From Gammaproteobacteria bacterium UBA2168 (GTDB lineage Bacteria > Pseudomonadota > Gammaproteobacteria > Pseudomonadales > Azotimanducaceae), in the NCBI GenBank assembly GCA_002327525.1, contig DCWG01000021.1:1-27298 (forward strand): a stretch of 27,298 nt of DNA, in the 5' to 3' direction. Every line of letters begins with the position of its first letter. Within the stretch, counting starts at the first letter, position 1. The translations under genes were made by a program, and so were the position numbers. Shown piece by piece: positions 1 through 6,819 of this stretch. The notes under the pieces are model-generated. The model ran no database searches and had not been told where the DNA came from. It saw only the letters and a program-made list of their open reading frames with translations.

Positions 1-1
1 C

Positions 2-319
2 CGCCGTACCATCGAGATTGCCACCCTGCGCGCCATCGGCTTCGGCGGCAGCGCGATCGTGGTGTCGGTGATGATCGAGGCCATGTTGCTGGCGATCGTC
101 GGCGGGCTGATCGGCGCGGTGTGCGTCTACCTCGCGCTCGACGGCTATGCCACGTCCGCCACCGGCACCAGCACCCAGGTCGCCTTCGCGTTTCGCGTGA
201 CCCCGGACCTGATCGTCACGGGCCTGTCGTGGGCGCTCGCCCTCGGCCTGCTGGGTGGATTGCTGCCCGCCCTGCGTGCCGCACGTCTGCCCGTGACGGA
301 CGCGTTACGCACCGGGTAG
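2..319 (+). CDS. ABC transporter permease, FtsX/MacB type (3' end only)
   Basis: This is the C-terminal part of a gene that begins left of the window; the frame is open from base 2 to the stop at 319. The visible 105 residues start with RRTIEIATLRAIGF, the conserved cytoplasmic coupling segment just before the penultimate membrane helix in FtsX/MacB permeases (family knowledge). Two hydrophobic helices follow (VSVMIEAMLLAIVGGLIGA, and around SWALALGLLGGLLPALRAA), ending with the typical basic tail and ALRTG terminus. The family forms the membrane subunit of ABC systems exporting lipoproteins, peptides or macrolides. The substrate cannot be told from this end, and the ATPase partner is not in the window. 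Confidence 0.88.
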   Translation, partial: RRTIEIATLRAIGFGGSAIVVSVMIEAMLLAIVGGLIGAVCVYLALDGYATSATGTSTQVAFAFRVTPDLIVTGLSWALALGLLGGLLPALRAARLPVTDALRTG

Positions 320-358
320 TTCGATCTGTACCGACTCCAATGAGCTGAATCTGTTCGC

Positions 359-1321
359 TCACGGGACGTCGTCGACATCTTCGGGCGGCCCCTCATGATG
401 TGGATGTAACGCCTGTGACGCATGCTGCGGCTGGCCGTCGACGGGAACTACGCGGGTGAGGAAATCGATACAAGATGAGGCGAAAACGTCGTTGCGATCG
501 CCCGCTACCATGTGGCCAGCGCTGGCTACATTGACGTACTCGCTGTGCGGGCAGACATCGAGAAACGACCGCGCGCCCTCCTCGCTCAGTACATCGGACA
601 GCCCGCCGCGCACCAGCAGTGTCGGCAGGGCCAGATTGCGTGCGCAAGCTTCGAGCCGCTGCTCGCGCTTGTCCGTGTCGAAGCTCCCCCCGCTGCGAAA
701 ACGTGGATCCCAGTGCCAACGGTATCTGCCGTCCCCGGCGAGGCGCACGTTTTTCGCGAGCCCGTCGAGATTGTCCGGGCGCTTCCTGTGCGGCTGATAA
801 CTCGCTATGGCGTCGGCCACCTCGTCCAGCGAAGCGAATCCCTCCGGTTTCTGATCCATGAAGGCCTGGATTTTTTGAAAGCCCTCTTTCTCGATGCGAT
901 GGGCGATGTCCACCAACACGAGGGCGGTGGCGTCGATATGGTTCTCGCCTATGGCCACCAGGCTCACACTGCCGCCCATGGAGGCACCCATGAGTACCGG
1001 GCGACGATTGCCGAGTTGCTCCACCACTGTACAGAGGTCGGCCACCATGGTGTCCTGGCCGTAGAAACCATCGGGTGCCCAAGATGAATCTCCGTGACCG
1101 CGTGCATCCAGCGCCAGCGCGTGATATCCCGCTTGTCCGAGCGTCATCCCGGCGCTCTTCCAGGCGTGGCGCGTCTGCCCGCCGCCGTGTTGCAGCAGCA
1201 CCAGAGGCCCGTCGGCGGGTCCCCATTCGTCGGCCGCGATGCTAACCCCGCTGGTAGCTTCGAAATAGCGGTGCGGATGCGGCGTACCAGGCAGTCGTTT
1301 GCCGGCCCCTGACACGGTCAT
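359..1321 (-). CDS. alpha/beta hydrolase
   Basis: A 320-residue alpha/beta-hydrolase-fold protein. Visible elements in order are the oxyanion-hole segment LLQHGGGQTRHAW (about residues 42-54), the nucleophile elbow GASMGG with Ser114, the putative acid Asp243 in LVRGGLSDVL, and the catalytic His270 in SAGHMV. Length and motif order match the family of esterases, epoxide hydrolases and haloperoxidases, so it probably hydrolyses an ester or similar small substrate in the cytoplasm; no signal peptide is seen. The tail after about residue 292 is His/Pro/Glu rich and probably not part of the fold. It faces the permease gene convergently with a 39-bp gap. ATG at 1321 is the first in-frame start; no strong ribosome binding site was noted. 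Substrate unknown. Confidence 0.88.
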   Translation of the reverse strand: MTVSGAGKRLPGTPHPHRYFEATSGVSIAADEWGPADGPLVLLQHGGGQTRHAWKSAGMTLGQAGYHALALDARGHGDSSWAPDGFYGQDTMVADLCTVVEQLGNRRPVLMGASMGGSVSLVAIGENHIDATALVLVDIAHRIEKEGFQKIQAFMDQKPEGFASLDEVADAIASYQPHRKRPDNLDGLAKNVRLAGDGRYRWHWDPRFRSGGSFDTDKREQRLEACARNLALPTLLVRGGLSDVLSEEGARSFLDVCPHSEYVNVASAGHMVAGDRNDVFASSCIDFLTRVVPVDGQPQHASQALHPHHEGPPEDVDDVP

Positions 1322-1575
1322 CGTCTGTCGATTCCATGGACGCGCCTCGCGCAGATGTTTGCATGGTCCTCTGGGAATCTCCGCATGATGTACACGTCTC
1401 GTTAGTGATCAGGTTCTAGAGAGTACAAGGGGAGGGAACCTTGGAACAAGCCACCTGGAATCTTGCTAGAGTCATCTTACTAAGGTCGCCATCTTGCTTT
1501 CAGGGATGGGAAGGCGGCTTCAAACTTGCGCATCGAACGGTGCGCGCAACACCGATGAGTGACTGCGGGGGATGC

Positions 1576-1686
1576 ATGAAGAAACTGATCACGGTTGTAG
1601 TGAGTGGCTTGCTGGTGCTCTGGATGAGCGGCTGCACTCCACGTTCGGAGATCAGACTCCGAGCGAGGGCTATGCGGCCAAACTGA
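1576..1686 (+). CDS. very small lipoprotein ORF, possibly frameshifted
   Basis: A 36-codon ORF with a convincing lipoprotein signal: MKKLITVV, a hydrophobic stretch, then WMSGC with the lipidation Cys at residue 20. A G-rich ribosome binding site (GGGGG) lies just before the ATG. After TPRSE the frame ends in an Arg-rich run. A shift of one base at about 1650 would instead give DQTPSEGYAAKLKQTA and a stop at 1700, which reads more like a natural lipoprotein tail. The gene may therefore be a 41-residue lipoprotein with a 1-nt deletion, or the 5' stub of a larger lipoprotein. No known family was recognised. Confidence 0.4.
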   Translation: MKKLITVVVSGLLVLWMSGCTPRSEIRLRARAMRPN

Positions 1687-1688
1687 AG

Positions 1689-1734
1689 CAGACAGCATGA
1701 TCTAACATCCGACTACACCTAAAAAGGCTGTCTG
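1689..1734. repeat. 8-bp inverted repeat downstream of the small lipoprotein
   Basis: CAGACAGC at 1689-1696 and GCTGTCTG at 1727-1734 are exact reverse complements separated by 30 bases, with an A run (AAAAAG) just before the right arm. It sits between the small lipoprotein ORF and the promoter of the next operon. It could be a weak transcription stop or a protein-binding site. The long loop makes a simple terminator unlikely. Confidence 0.3.
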
Positions 1735-1825
1735 GCTGTTCAAAGGATGGGGACCACTTCTCTCCGTAACACGGCGTTGCAAATAGGGGGATGTGCTTGT
1801 CGCGTGCGCGAATTCTGCAAGACGC

Positions 1826-1831
1826 TATAAT
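1826..1831 (+). promoter_or_regulatory. candidate -10 box (TATAAT) for the 1878-3319 operon
   Basis: A perfect TATAAT lies 46 bases before the ATG at 1878, inside the context GACGCTATAATGCGCG that is common at gammaproteobacterial sigma-70 promoters. No good TTGACA-like element sits 16-18 bp upstream, so the call rests on the -10 box and its position. Confidence 0.45.
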
Positions 1832-1877
1832 GCGCGATTCAGCGGGAGGAATGCCGTAGCGGCGAGGAGAGAGCCCG

Positions 1878-2888
1878 ATGAAGACACTCATGTTGACGAC
1901 GCTGTTGTTGTCCTGTGGCATGTTGTATACCGCGGATTCAGACTGGACCATGCCGCGTACGCCCGATGGCCGGCCCGATTTCAATGGTGTATGGGCCAAC
2001 AATGCCGCCACGCCGCTCGAACGCCCGGATGCGTTGGCCGACAAGGTAGAGCTGACGCAAGCCGAGGTTGCCGAGCTGCAGGAAAACGCAGATCGCATCT
2101 TCAGCGGCGAGAAGGATGCCGCTTTCGGCGACGATGTGTTCGAGGCGGCCCTCGTTGGTGAGGACGATCCGGAATCGTACGATCCCGAAACGGGCAATTA
2201 CGACGATTTCTGGGTGGTGCGCCGCACGTTCGAAAACCGCACGTCCCTCATCGTCGATCCAGCCAACGGCAAATTGCCGCCTCTTACGGAAGAAGGGGCC
2301 GCGCGTAAGGCCGCGTACGAGGCCCGCGTGGCAGAGCACCCGGCGGACTCATATACAGACCGCATCAACTCAGACCGCTGCATCACCTACGGCGTGCCAT
2401 TCGTGTACGCGGGCTATAACGGTTACTTTCAGATTGTGCAGACGGCCGAGCACGTGTTGATCGCGCAGGAGATGATCCACGAGACACGCGTGATACCGGT
2501 AGACGAGCGTCCGCCATTGACCGAGGACATCCGCCAGTGGACCGGTAGTCCTGGCGGCTATTGGGAAGGTGATTCCTTGGTGGTGAACACGCGCAATTTC
2601 TCGCCCAAGAGCATGTTTCTGGACGCGCGTGGCAACCTGGAGCTCAGCGAACGCTACACGCTCATCGGTCCTGGTACGCTCGAGTGGCGTGTGACCGTAA
2701 GTGATGACACGACCTGGAGCGTACCGTGGACGGCGGTGGTCTATCTCAAGAAGACCAACGAAGACATCTTCGAGTACGCCTGTCATGAAGGTAACTATGC
2801 GATGGAGGGCATTCTGGCCGGCGCCCGGGAAAAAGAACGCCAGGCAAAGCAGGCTGACATGGCGAATGCAGGAGGAGGAAGCGAATGA
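1878..2888 (+). CDS. exported protein of unknown function, partner of the DUF6152 gene
   Basis: A 336-residue protein with a short N-terminal signal (MKTLMLTTLLLSC, possibly a lipobox with Cys13), so it is probably exported. Visible blocks are TPDGRPDFNGVWANN (28-42), CITYGVPFVYAGYNGYFQIV (168-187), VLIAQEMIHETRVIP (193-207), GGYWEGDSLVVNTRNF (226-241) and IFEYACHEGNYAM (297-309). I recognise this as an uncharacterised proteobacterial family that often precedes a DUF6152 gene; no enzymatic role is known to me. A ribosome binding site (GAGGAGAG) precedes the ATG. Its stop overlaps the next start by 4 bp, indicating translational coupling. The lipoprotein at 3349-4185 carries the same WEG(D/E)(S/T)LV core and is a distant paralogue. 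Confidence 0.85.
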   Translation: MKTLMLTTLLLSCGMLYTADSDWTMPRTPDGRPDFNGVWANNAATPLERPDALADKVELTQAEVAELQENADRIFSGEKDAAFGDDVFEAALVGEDDPESYDPETGNYDDFWVVRRTFENRTSLIVDPANGKLPPLTEEGAARKAAYEARVAEHPADSYTDRINSDRCITYGVPFVYAGYNGYFQIVQTAEHVLIAQEMIHETRVIPVDERPPLTEDIRQWTGSPGGYWEGDSLVVNTRNFSPKSMFLDARGNLELSERYTLIGPGTLEWRVTVSDDTTWSVPWTAVVYLKKTNEDIFEYACHEGNYAMEGILAGAREKERQAKQADMANAGGGSE

Positions 2889-3319
2889 GGATTTGGTTGT
2901 GCTCACTGGCGTTCGGCGCACTGGTTCTCGCGGGTGACGAGATCCACGCGCATCATGCTTTTTCCGCCGAGTTCGACGGAGAAGCGCCGGTTGAGCTGCA
3001 CGGTACGGTAACGAAGGTGCAGTGGATCAATCCCCATGCCTGGATCCACATCACCGTACCGCAACAGGACGGCACGTCGGTGGACTGGAAGGTGGAAGGG
3101 GGTACGCCCAATGCGTTGATGCGTACGGGCATCACCAGGAAGTCGCTCCCCGTGGGTGCCCAGATCGTGGTGCAGGGCTATCAGAGCAAAGACCGCCAGT
3201 GTGCGCCCATGTGCAAGGCCAATGGGCGCGACATGACGTTTGCCGATGGCCGCAAGCTGTTCATGGGTTCATCCGGCACGGGCGCGCCGGACGACGGCGC
3301 TGATCCGAACGTTCGATAG
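2885..3319 (+). CDS. DUF6152 family exported protein
   Basis: A 144-residue protein with an N-terminal signal sequence (cleavage probably after HAHA-like residues, about 20-23), followed by HHAFSAEFD and the block TVTKVQWINPHAWIHI (41-56). EGGTPNALMRTGIT (71-84) and NGRDMTFADGRKLFMGSSGT (113-132) follow. This order and length match DUF6152 proteins, whose function is unknown; the beta-rich sequence suggests a small periplasmic barrel. It starts inside the stop of the preceding gene (ATGA overlap), so the two are co-translated and probably act together. Cys106 and Cys110 (QCAPMC) could form a disulfide or bind metal; this is inference. Confidence 0.88.
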   Translation: MRIWLCSLAFGALVLAGDEIHAHHAFSAEFDGEAPVELHGTVTKVQWINPHAWIHITVPQQDGTSVDWKVEGGTPNALMRTGITRKSLPVGAQIVVQGYQSKDRQCAPMCKANGRDMTFADGRKLFMGSSGTGAPDDGADPNVR

Positions 3320-3347
3320 CTGGGGAATCTCTGGCTCCCCGGCGCTA
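3317..3347. terminator. candidate bidirectional hairpin between convergent genes
   Basis: The 30-bp gap between convergent stop codons contains TAGC-TGGGGA, a short loop, then CTCCCC-GGCGCTA. The core GGGGA/TCCCC stem is extended by outer TAGC/GCTA arms with mismatches. Position between two convergent genes supports a shared terminator, but there is no clear T tract on either side. Confidence 0.4.
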
Positions 3348-3348
3348 A

Positions 3349-4185
3349 CTACTTCTCTGGTTTGGCAGCCGCTTCGCTATCCGGTTTCTTCACCAGGTGG
3401 CCGTACATCAGTTCCTCGGCGAACTCCACGCACTTGTACTCCAGCAGCTGGGCGTTTTCCTCAAGCCGCCGGTACAACGGCATGCGGATGCTCCAGGGGC
3501 GAGTGAAGACCTTCGGGTCGGTGATGGTCGCCTCGTAATTCAACACGTTTTCCGACACTTTCCTGAAGCGCTCCTCGACACGCAATTCTTCACTGTGGAA
3601 GTTGCCCGAACTGTCGAACCAGGTGTCTGGAATATGGCTGGTGACGTCGATGACCAGCGTCTCACCCTCCCAACGCCCCCGGGAATGGCCCATCCAGGCC
3701 TCGAACGGATGCTCGAAGTCGGGTCGGTTCAGGTAAACGATGCGCGTGGCGCCGGCGAACTCGTAGGTGATGAGAATGGTCTCGGAGCCCTGAGCGATCT
3801 GAAACGGATACGGCATGTAGGTGCTGCGAGGCACACCCGCCATGAAGCATTTGATTGCCGGGTCGTGCTCCAGCCAGTTGGCCAGGTGTTGCTGCTGCTT
3901 CTCACGTGCCCACGGCTGGTAGGGAATCTCTCCTCCTACCACCACGCTTTGCCCGGCAGGGATGCCGCCGAGCGCCCCAAGCTCGACTATGGGACCGGCG
4001 CTCGCGGCGTGTGCTTCGAGGTTCCAGTGCGCCGATCCAAGCGCCTGCCAGATTCCATTGAGGTTGGGTTGCCCGTACATGTCGAGTTCAGTGTCGTTTT
4101 CGGCGACGGGGACATTGGAATCACAGCCGGCAGTGACCAGTACCGCGGCGATGAACGAGATGCGTATAAGTCCTGATGCGAACAT
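3349..4185 (-). CDS. lipoprotein of unknown function, distant paralogue of the 1878-2888 product
   Basis: ATG at 4185 was chosen over a longer in-frame start at 4227 because GGAGGAG lies just upstream and it begins directly with a lipoprotein signal: hydrophobic residues 4-18 and lipobox LVTAGC with Cys21. The 278-residue product has QPNLNGIWQAL (39-49), STYMPYPFQIAQGSETILIT (121-140), IVYLNRPDFEHP (149-160), GRWEGETLVIDVTSH (170-184) and LEYKCVEFAEELMYGHL (248-264). These match the block pattern of the plus-strand neighbour (NGVW, YFQIVQTAEHVLI, YWEGDSLVVNTRNF). It is therefore a membrane-anchored relative, probably periplasmic. The function of the family is unknown to me. It is convergent with the DUF6152 gene and followed upstream by the MddA-like gene on the same strand. 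Confidence 0.85.
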   Translation of the reverse strand: MFASGLIRISFIAAVLVTAGCDSNVPVAENDTELDMYGQPNLNGIWQALGSAHWNLEAHAASAGPIVELGALGGIPAGQSVVVGGEIPYQPWAREKQQQHLANWLEHDPAIKCFMAGVPRSTYMPYPFQIAQGSETILITYEFAGATRIVYLNRPDFEHPFEAWMGHSRGRWEGETLVIDVTSHIPDTWFDSSGNFHSEELRVEERFRKVSENVLNYEATITDPKVFTRPWSIRMPLYRRLEENAQLLEYKCVEFAEELMYGHLVKKPDSEAAAKPEK

Positions 4186-4238
4186 GGTTGCTCCTCCCGC
4201 GCGATATCCTAACACCGCCAGCGGCATCTGGCGGCAGG

Positions 4239-4991
4239 TCAGGACTGTGTATCGCGCTCCGCTCGCTTACCTGGGCTCGGGAACAGTCGCGGTACCTGTT
4301 GCATGTAGCTCAGATAGCGCTCACCGAACCGTCTGACGAGGTCCTTCTCCTCGAAGTAGAGGCCGAGAAAAATGTATACGGTCATGAGCAGGGTGAGAAT
4401 GAGTTGCCCTTCGGTCATCAGTGCTTGTGGCCACATGCCGATGAGCACTCCGGTCTGAATGGGGTGACGGATGCGTGAGTAGAGAAAGGGGGTGACGAAA
4501 TCGCGCTCGCGATACTCGCGCCCGAACAGATTGCAGAATGGCTGCTTCACGCCGAAGAGGTCGAAGTGGTCGATCTCGAAAGTAGCCCACACGGTGATCC
4601 CCCAGCCGAGTAAGGAGACAATGCGCAGTGGCGTTTCCAGGTCTGCTACGTGCCACACGGTGGCCGTGCTGCCCTGCCAGAAGTGTACGATCAGAAGCAA
4701 ACACACCCCCGAGGCCAGCACATAGGTCGAGCGCTCCGCCGACTCCGGCAACATCCGTGCCAGACCTTGCTTGAATGCCGGCCGCGCCATCAACGAGTGC
4801 TGTATGCTCCACAGAAGAATCAACCCTGCGTTGATCGCGAGCGCCATCACGAAAGCTGCGTCGGCCGGTGTGTTGATGGTGCGCGGAAGTAGCAAGTCAC
4901 CCTGGTACAGGATGAAGGCGACAAGGCCGCCGAGGCCAATTGCGTAGCAAAGCAACGCATACACGAACACTGCGAAGTTTTTGATAACCAC
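4239..4991 (-). CDS. mddA: MddA-like methanethiol S-methyltransferase (ICMT/NnrU superfamily)
   Basis: A 250-residue membrane protein with about five to six hydrophobic segments. Motifs shared with MddA proteins are QHSLMARPAFK (64-74), ERSTYVLASG (86-95), a W-rich helix, EIDHFDLFGVKQ (139-150), YSRIRHPIQTG (171-181) and YFEEKDLVRRFGERYLSYM (212-230). The RHP and EE-DL motifs form the SAM-binding C-terminal core of isoprenylcysteine methyltransferase-like enzymes. MddA methylates methanethiol to dimethyl sulfide; assigning this substrate rests on the motif pattern, and another small thiol is possible. The start is GTG at 4991 with AGGGGAG just upstream; an ATG two bases further is out of frame. 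The 53-bp gap to the downstream lipoprotein gene allows co-transcription. Confidence 0.72.
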   Translation of the reverse strand: MVIKNFAVFVYALLCYAIGLGGLVAFILYQGDLLLPRTINTPADAAFVMALAINAGLILLWSIQHSLMARPAFKQGLARMLPESAERSTYVLASGVCLLLIVHFWQGSTATVWHVADLETPLRIVSLLGWGITVWATFEIDHFDLFGVKQPFCNLFGREYRERDFVTPFLYSRIRHPIQTGVLIGMWPQALMTEGQLILTLLMTVYIFLGLYFEEKDLVRRFGERYLSYMQQVPRLFPSPGKRAERDTQS

Positions 4992-5014
4992 ATCTCCCCT
5001 GATTTCCGGGGCAC

Positions 5015-5020
5015 AGTATA
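5015..5020 (-). promoter_or_regulatory. candidate -10 box (TATACT) for the MddA-like gene
   Basis: On the minus strand TATACT (5 of 6 consensus) lies about 24 bp before the GTG start at 4991. The -35 region is weak. Spacing leaves room for the AGGGGAG ribosome binding site in a short leader. Confidence 0.4.
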
Positions 5021-5089
5021 CACAGCGGAGGGCATTGGCCAGTATGTCTGGGAGTCTCGGCGAATAGGTGCAAAGTGATGCGTTGTTTC

Positions 5090-5107
5090 ACGGACGTCAA
5101 CGTCCGT
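5090..5107. repeat. 18-bp near-perfect palindrome between the MddA-like gene and the regulator remnant
   Basis: ACGGACGTCAACGTCCGT consists of exact 8-bp arms around a 2-bp centre. It lies about 100 bp upstream of the MddA-like start (minus strand) and 12 bp before the ATG of a degraded winged-helix gene (plus strand). That is the classic place for an operator of a divergent regulator. It could equally be an incidental hairpin. Confidence 0.45.
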
Positions 5108-5118
5108 AACATGCGCCG

Positions 5119-5304
5119 ATGGACAGGGCCCAGCTTCGCGATGGCTTCATGCTCGGCGATTGCTGGGTGTGGCCGCGCTGGGAACAGATCGTAGCCGCAG
5201 GAGAGCCACGCCACGTAGAACCGCGCGTGATGCAGGTGCTGGTTGACACGCTCGGGACACACACTACCCCGTCGTCTCCAATGTGCGAGATCGCCTACGA
5301 ATGA
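5119..5304 (+). pseudogene. remnant of a CadC/ToxR-like winged-helix regulator (N-terminal fragment)
   Basis: The first ~43 codons read GFMLGDCWVWPRWEQIV, then GEPRHVEPRVMQVLVDTL. This is the start of an OmpR/CadC-type winged-helix DNA-binding domain as found in membrane-bound TPR-containing regulators (typical pattern: F-LG-W-V-P----I-GG----LEP--M-VLV-L). At about 5250 the similarity ends and the frame closes at 5304 in low-complexity, repeat-rich DNA, so the recognition helix, membrane segment and sensor domain are gone. Another open stretch at about 5365-5517 contains PESISVLPYPE, reminiscent of the S-I-A-V-L-P-F block that follows the membrane segment in these proteins; this link is tentative. 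It is divergent from the MddA-like gene. Confidence 0.6.
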
Positions 5305-5385
5305 CTGTGTGTCTGTAGGCGATATCCTACGAATGGTCGTGTGTGTCCCGAAAGCTTCGAAAGCTTTCCTGTGTGTCCCGAAAGC
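5252..5385. repeat. nested cluster of short direct and inverted repeats
   Basis: Four overlapping repeat pairs occupy about 135 bp. TCGGGACACACAC (5252-5264) and GTGTGTGTCCCGA (5339-5351) form an exact 13-bp inverted repeat. ATCGCCTAC (5290-5298) and GTAGGCGAT (5315-5323) form an exact 9-bp inverted repeat nested inside it. GTGTGTCCCGAAAGC occurs twice (5341-5355 and 5371-5385). CCTACGAATG occurs twice (5294 and 5326). AAAGCTT-CGA-AAGCTTT (5351-5367) is a further small hairpin. The rest of the 4992-5601 gap shows no intact gene. Confidence 0.75.
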
Positions 5386-5601
5386 ATCTCGGTTTTGCCA
5401 TACCCGGAAGCGGACATACTCTGGGATGAACGTCTCGAACTACGTTCGGGCTATGACGAGGCATGCGAGGCGCCATTTAACAGGGGCATCAACGTCTACG
5501 CCAACGGACGTCCTCGCTGACCCACGGGGCTAACCATGCGGAAAAATACCTCCGTTCAGCGTACAGTCGGGGGGGGATAAGAATGAAAAGGGAGACACAG
5601 C

Positions 5602-6816
5602 ATGGATTTCGAACCTAGCGAGAAGGTACTGGAACTAAGGGCGCGCGTGGACACGTTCATGGAGGAGCACATCTATCCGCTCGAACTCGAGCATGGTCAC
5701 TGGACGGAAGACCCTGCCAACGAGTGGACCTATCCGCCCTGGTTCGAAGGCTTGAAAGACAAAGCCAAGGAAGCCGGAATCTGGAACTGGTTTCTGCCGA
5801 AAGACTACGAAGACTTCTCACCGGGTCTGTCCAACCTGGAGTTCGCGCCGCTCATGGAGCGCGTGTGCATGGTTCCGTGGGCCCAGGAGGTGTTTAACTG
5901 CAGTGCGCCGGACCGTGGCAACATGGAGGTGCTGGCACGCTTCGGCAATGAGGCGCAGCAGGAGAAATGGCTCAAGCCCTTGCTGAATGGCGAAATCCGC
6001 TCCGCCTTCTCCATGACCGAACCGGCGGTGGCATCCTCGGACGCGTCGAACCTCGAAACCACCATCGTGCGCGACGGGGATGAGTACGTCATCAACGGTC
6101 GTAAGTGGTTCACCTCCAACGCGTTCAATCCGCTGTGCAGGATTCTGGTGGTGATGGGCAAGACCAACCCGGACGCCGCACGGCACCGCCAGTTCTCCAT
6201 GATTCTGGTGCCTCTTGACACCCCCGGTGTCAATCTGGAACGTCCGCTGCGTGCCTTCGGCGGCGTGCACTCACCCGGTGGCCATGCGCAGGTGCTGTAT
6301 GACAATGTGCGCGTGCCGGTGGAAAACTTGATTCTCGGCGAGGGCCGCGGTTTCGAGATTGCTCAGGGCCGTCTTGGCCCGGGCCGATTTCAGTACGCCA
6401 TGATGTTTGTCGGCATGGCCCAGCGCTGTCTCGACCTCATGTGTAAGCGCGTGGACTCGCGCGTCGCCTTTGGTGAAAAGCTGGCGGACAAAACCAGCAT
6501 CCAGCATGATGTGGCGCGCTCACGCTACGAGATCGAGCAGTGTCGCCTGCTGGTGCTCGCAGCGGCTGACAAGATGGACAAGTTCGGGCCGAAGGGCGCT
6601 CGCGACTACATCTCCATGATCAAGGTCGCCGCACCCGCCATGTGTCAGGCGGTCGCCGACCGGGCCATCCAGGCGCACGGCGGTATGGGCGTCACACAGG
6701 ACACCCCGCTGGCACGCATCTACCTAACCAGCCGCTACTGCCGCATCGCCGACGGTCCGGATGAGGTGCACATGTCGCAACTCGGAAGGCGCACCATTCG
6801 CGATACGGTGGGGTAG
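5602..6816 (+). CDS. acyl-CoA dehydrogenase (ACAD10/11-like clade)
   Basis: A 404-residue FAD-dependent acyl-CoA dehydrogenase, full length for the family. The N-terminal helical domain is followed by the flavin/substrate signature AFSMTEPAVASSDASN (135-150) and the strand EYVINGRKWFTSNA (161-174). DNVRVPVENLILGEGRGF (234-251), QAHGGMGVTQDTPLA (357-371) and RIADGPDEVHMSQ (381-393) follow. The ADGPDEVH ending is typical of ACAD10/11-type enzymes, in which an Asp (here Asp384) takes the place of the usual catalytic Glu. It introduces the alpha-beta double bond in an acyl-CoA; the substrate is unknown, and the clade includes enzymes for 4-hydroxyacyl and long or branched chains. A ribosome binding site (AAGGGAG) precedes the ATG. 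The stop lies 3 bp before the next gene, so they form an operon. Confidence 0.93.
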   Translation: MDFEPSEKVLELRARVDTFMEEHIYPLELEHGHWTEDPANEWTYPPWFEGLKDKAKEAGIWNWFLPKDYEDFSPGLSNLEFAPLMERVCMVPWAQEVFNCSAPDRGNMEVLARFGNEAQQEKWLKPLLNGEIRSAFSMTEPAVASSDASNLETTIVRDGDEYVINGRKWFTSNAFNPLCRILVVMGKTNPDAARHRQFSMILVPLDTPGVNLERPLRAFGGVHSPGGHAQVLYDNVRVPVENLILGEGRGFEIAQGRLGPGRFQYAMMFVGMAQRCLDLMCKRVDSRVAFGEKLADKTSIQHDVARSRYEIEQCRLLVLAAADKMDKFGPKGARDYISMIKVAAPAMCQAVADRAIQAHGGMGVTQDTPLARIYLTSRYCRIADGPDEVHMSQLGRRTIRDTVG

Positions 6817-6819
6817 GCC

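Noticed and set aside
1322..1575. Possible coding content between the alpha/beta hydrolase and the small lipoprotein
   Set aside because: Frames here are short, unlike any family and without start signals; I see nothing supportable.
3397..4176. Plus-strand ORF of 259 codons opposite the lipoprotein gene
   Set aside because: Antisense shadow. The minus strand has a lipobox, a ribosome binding site and conserved family blocks.
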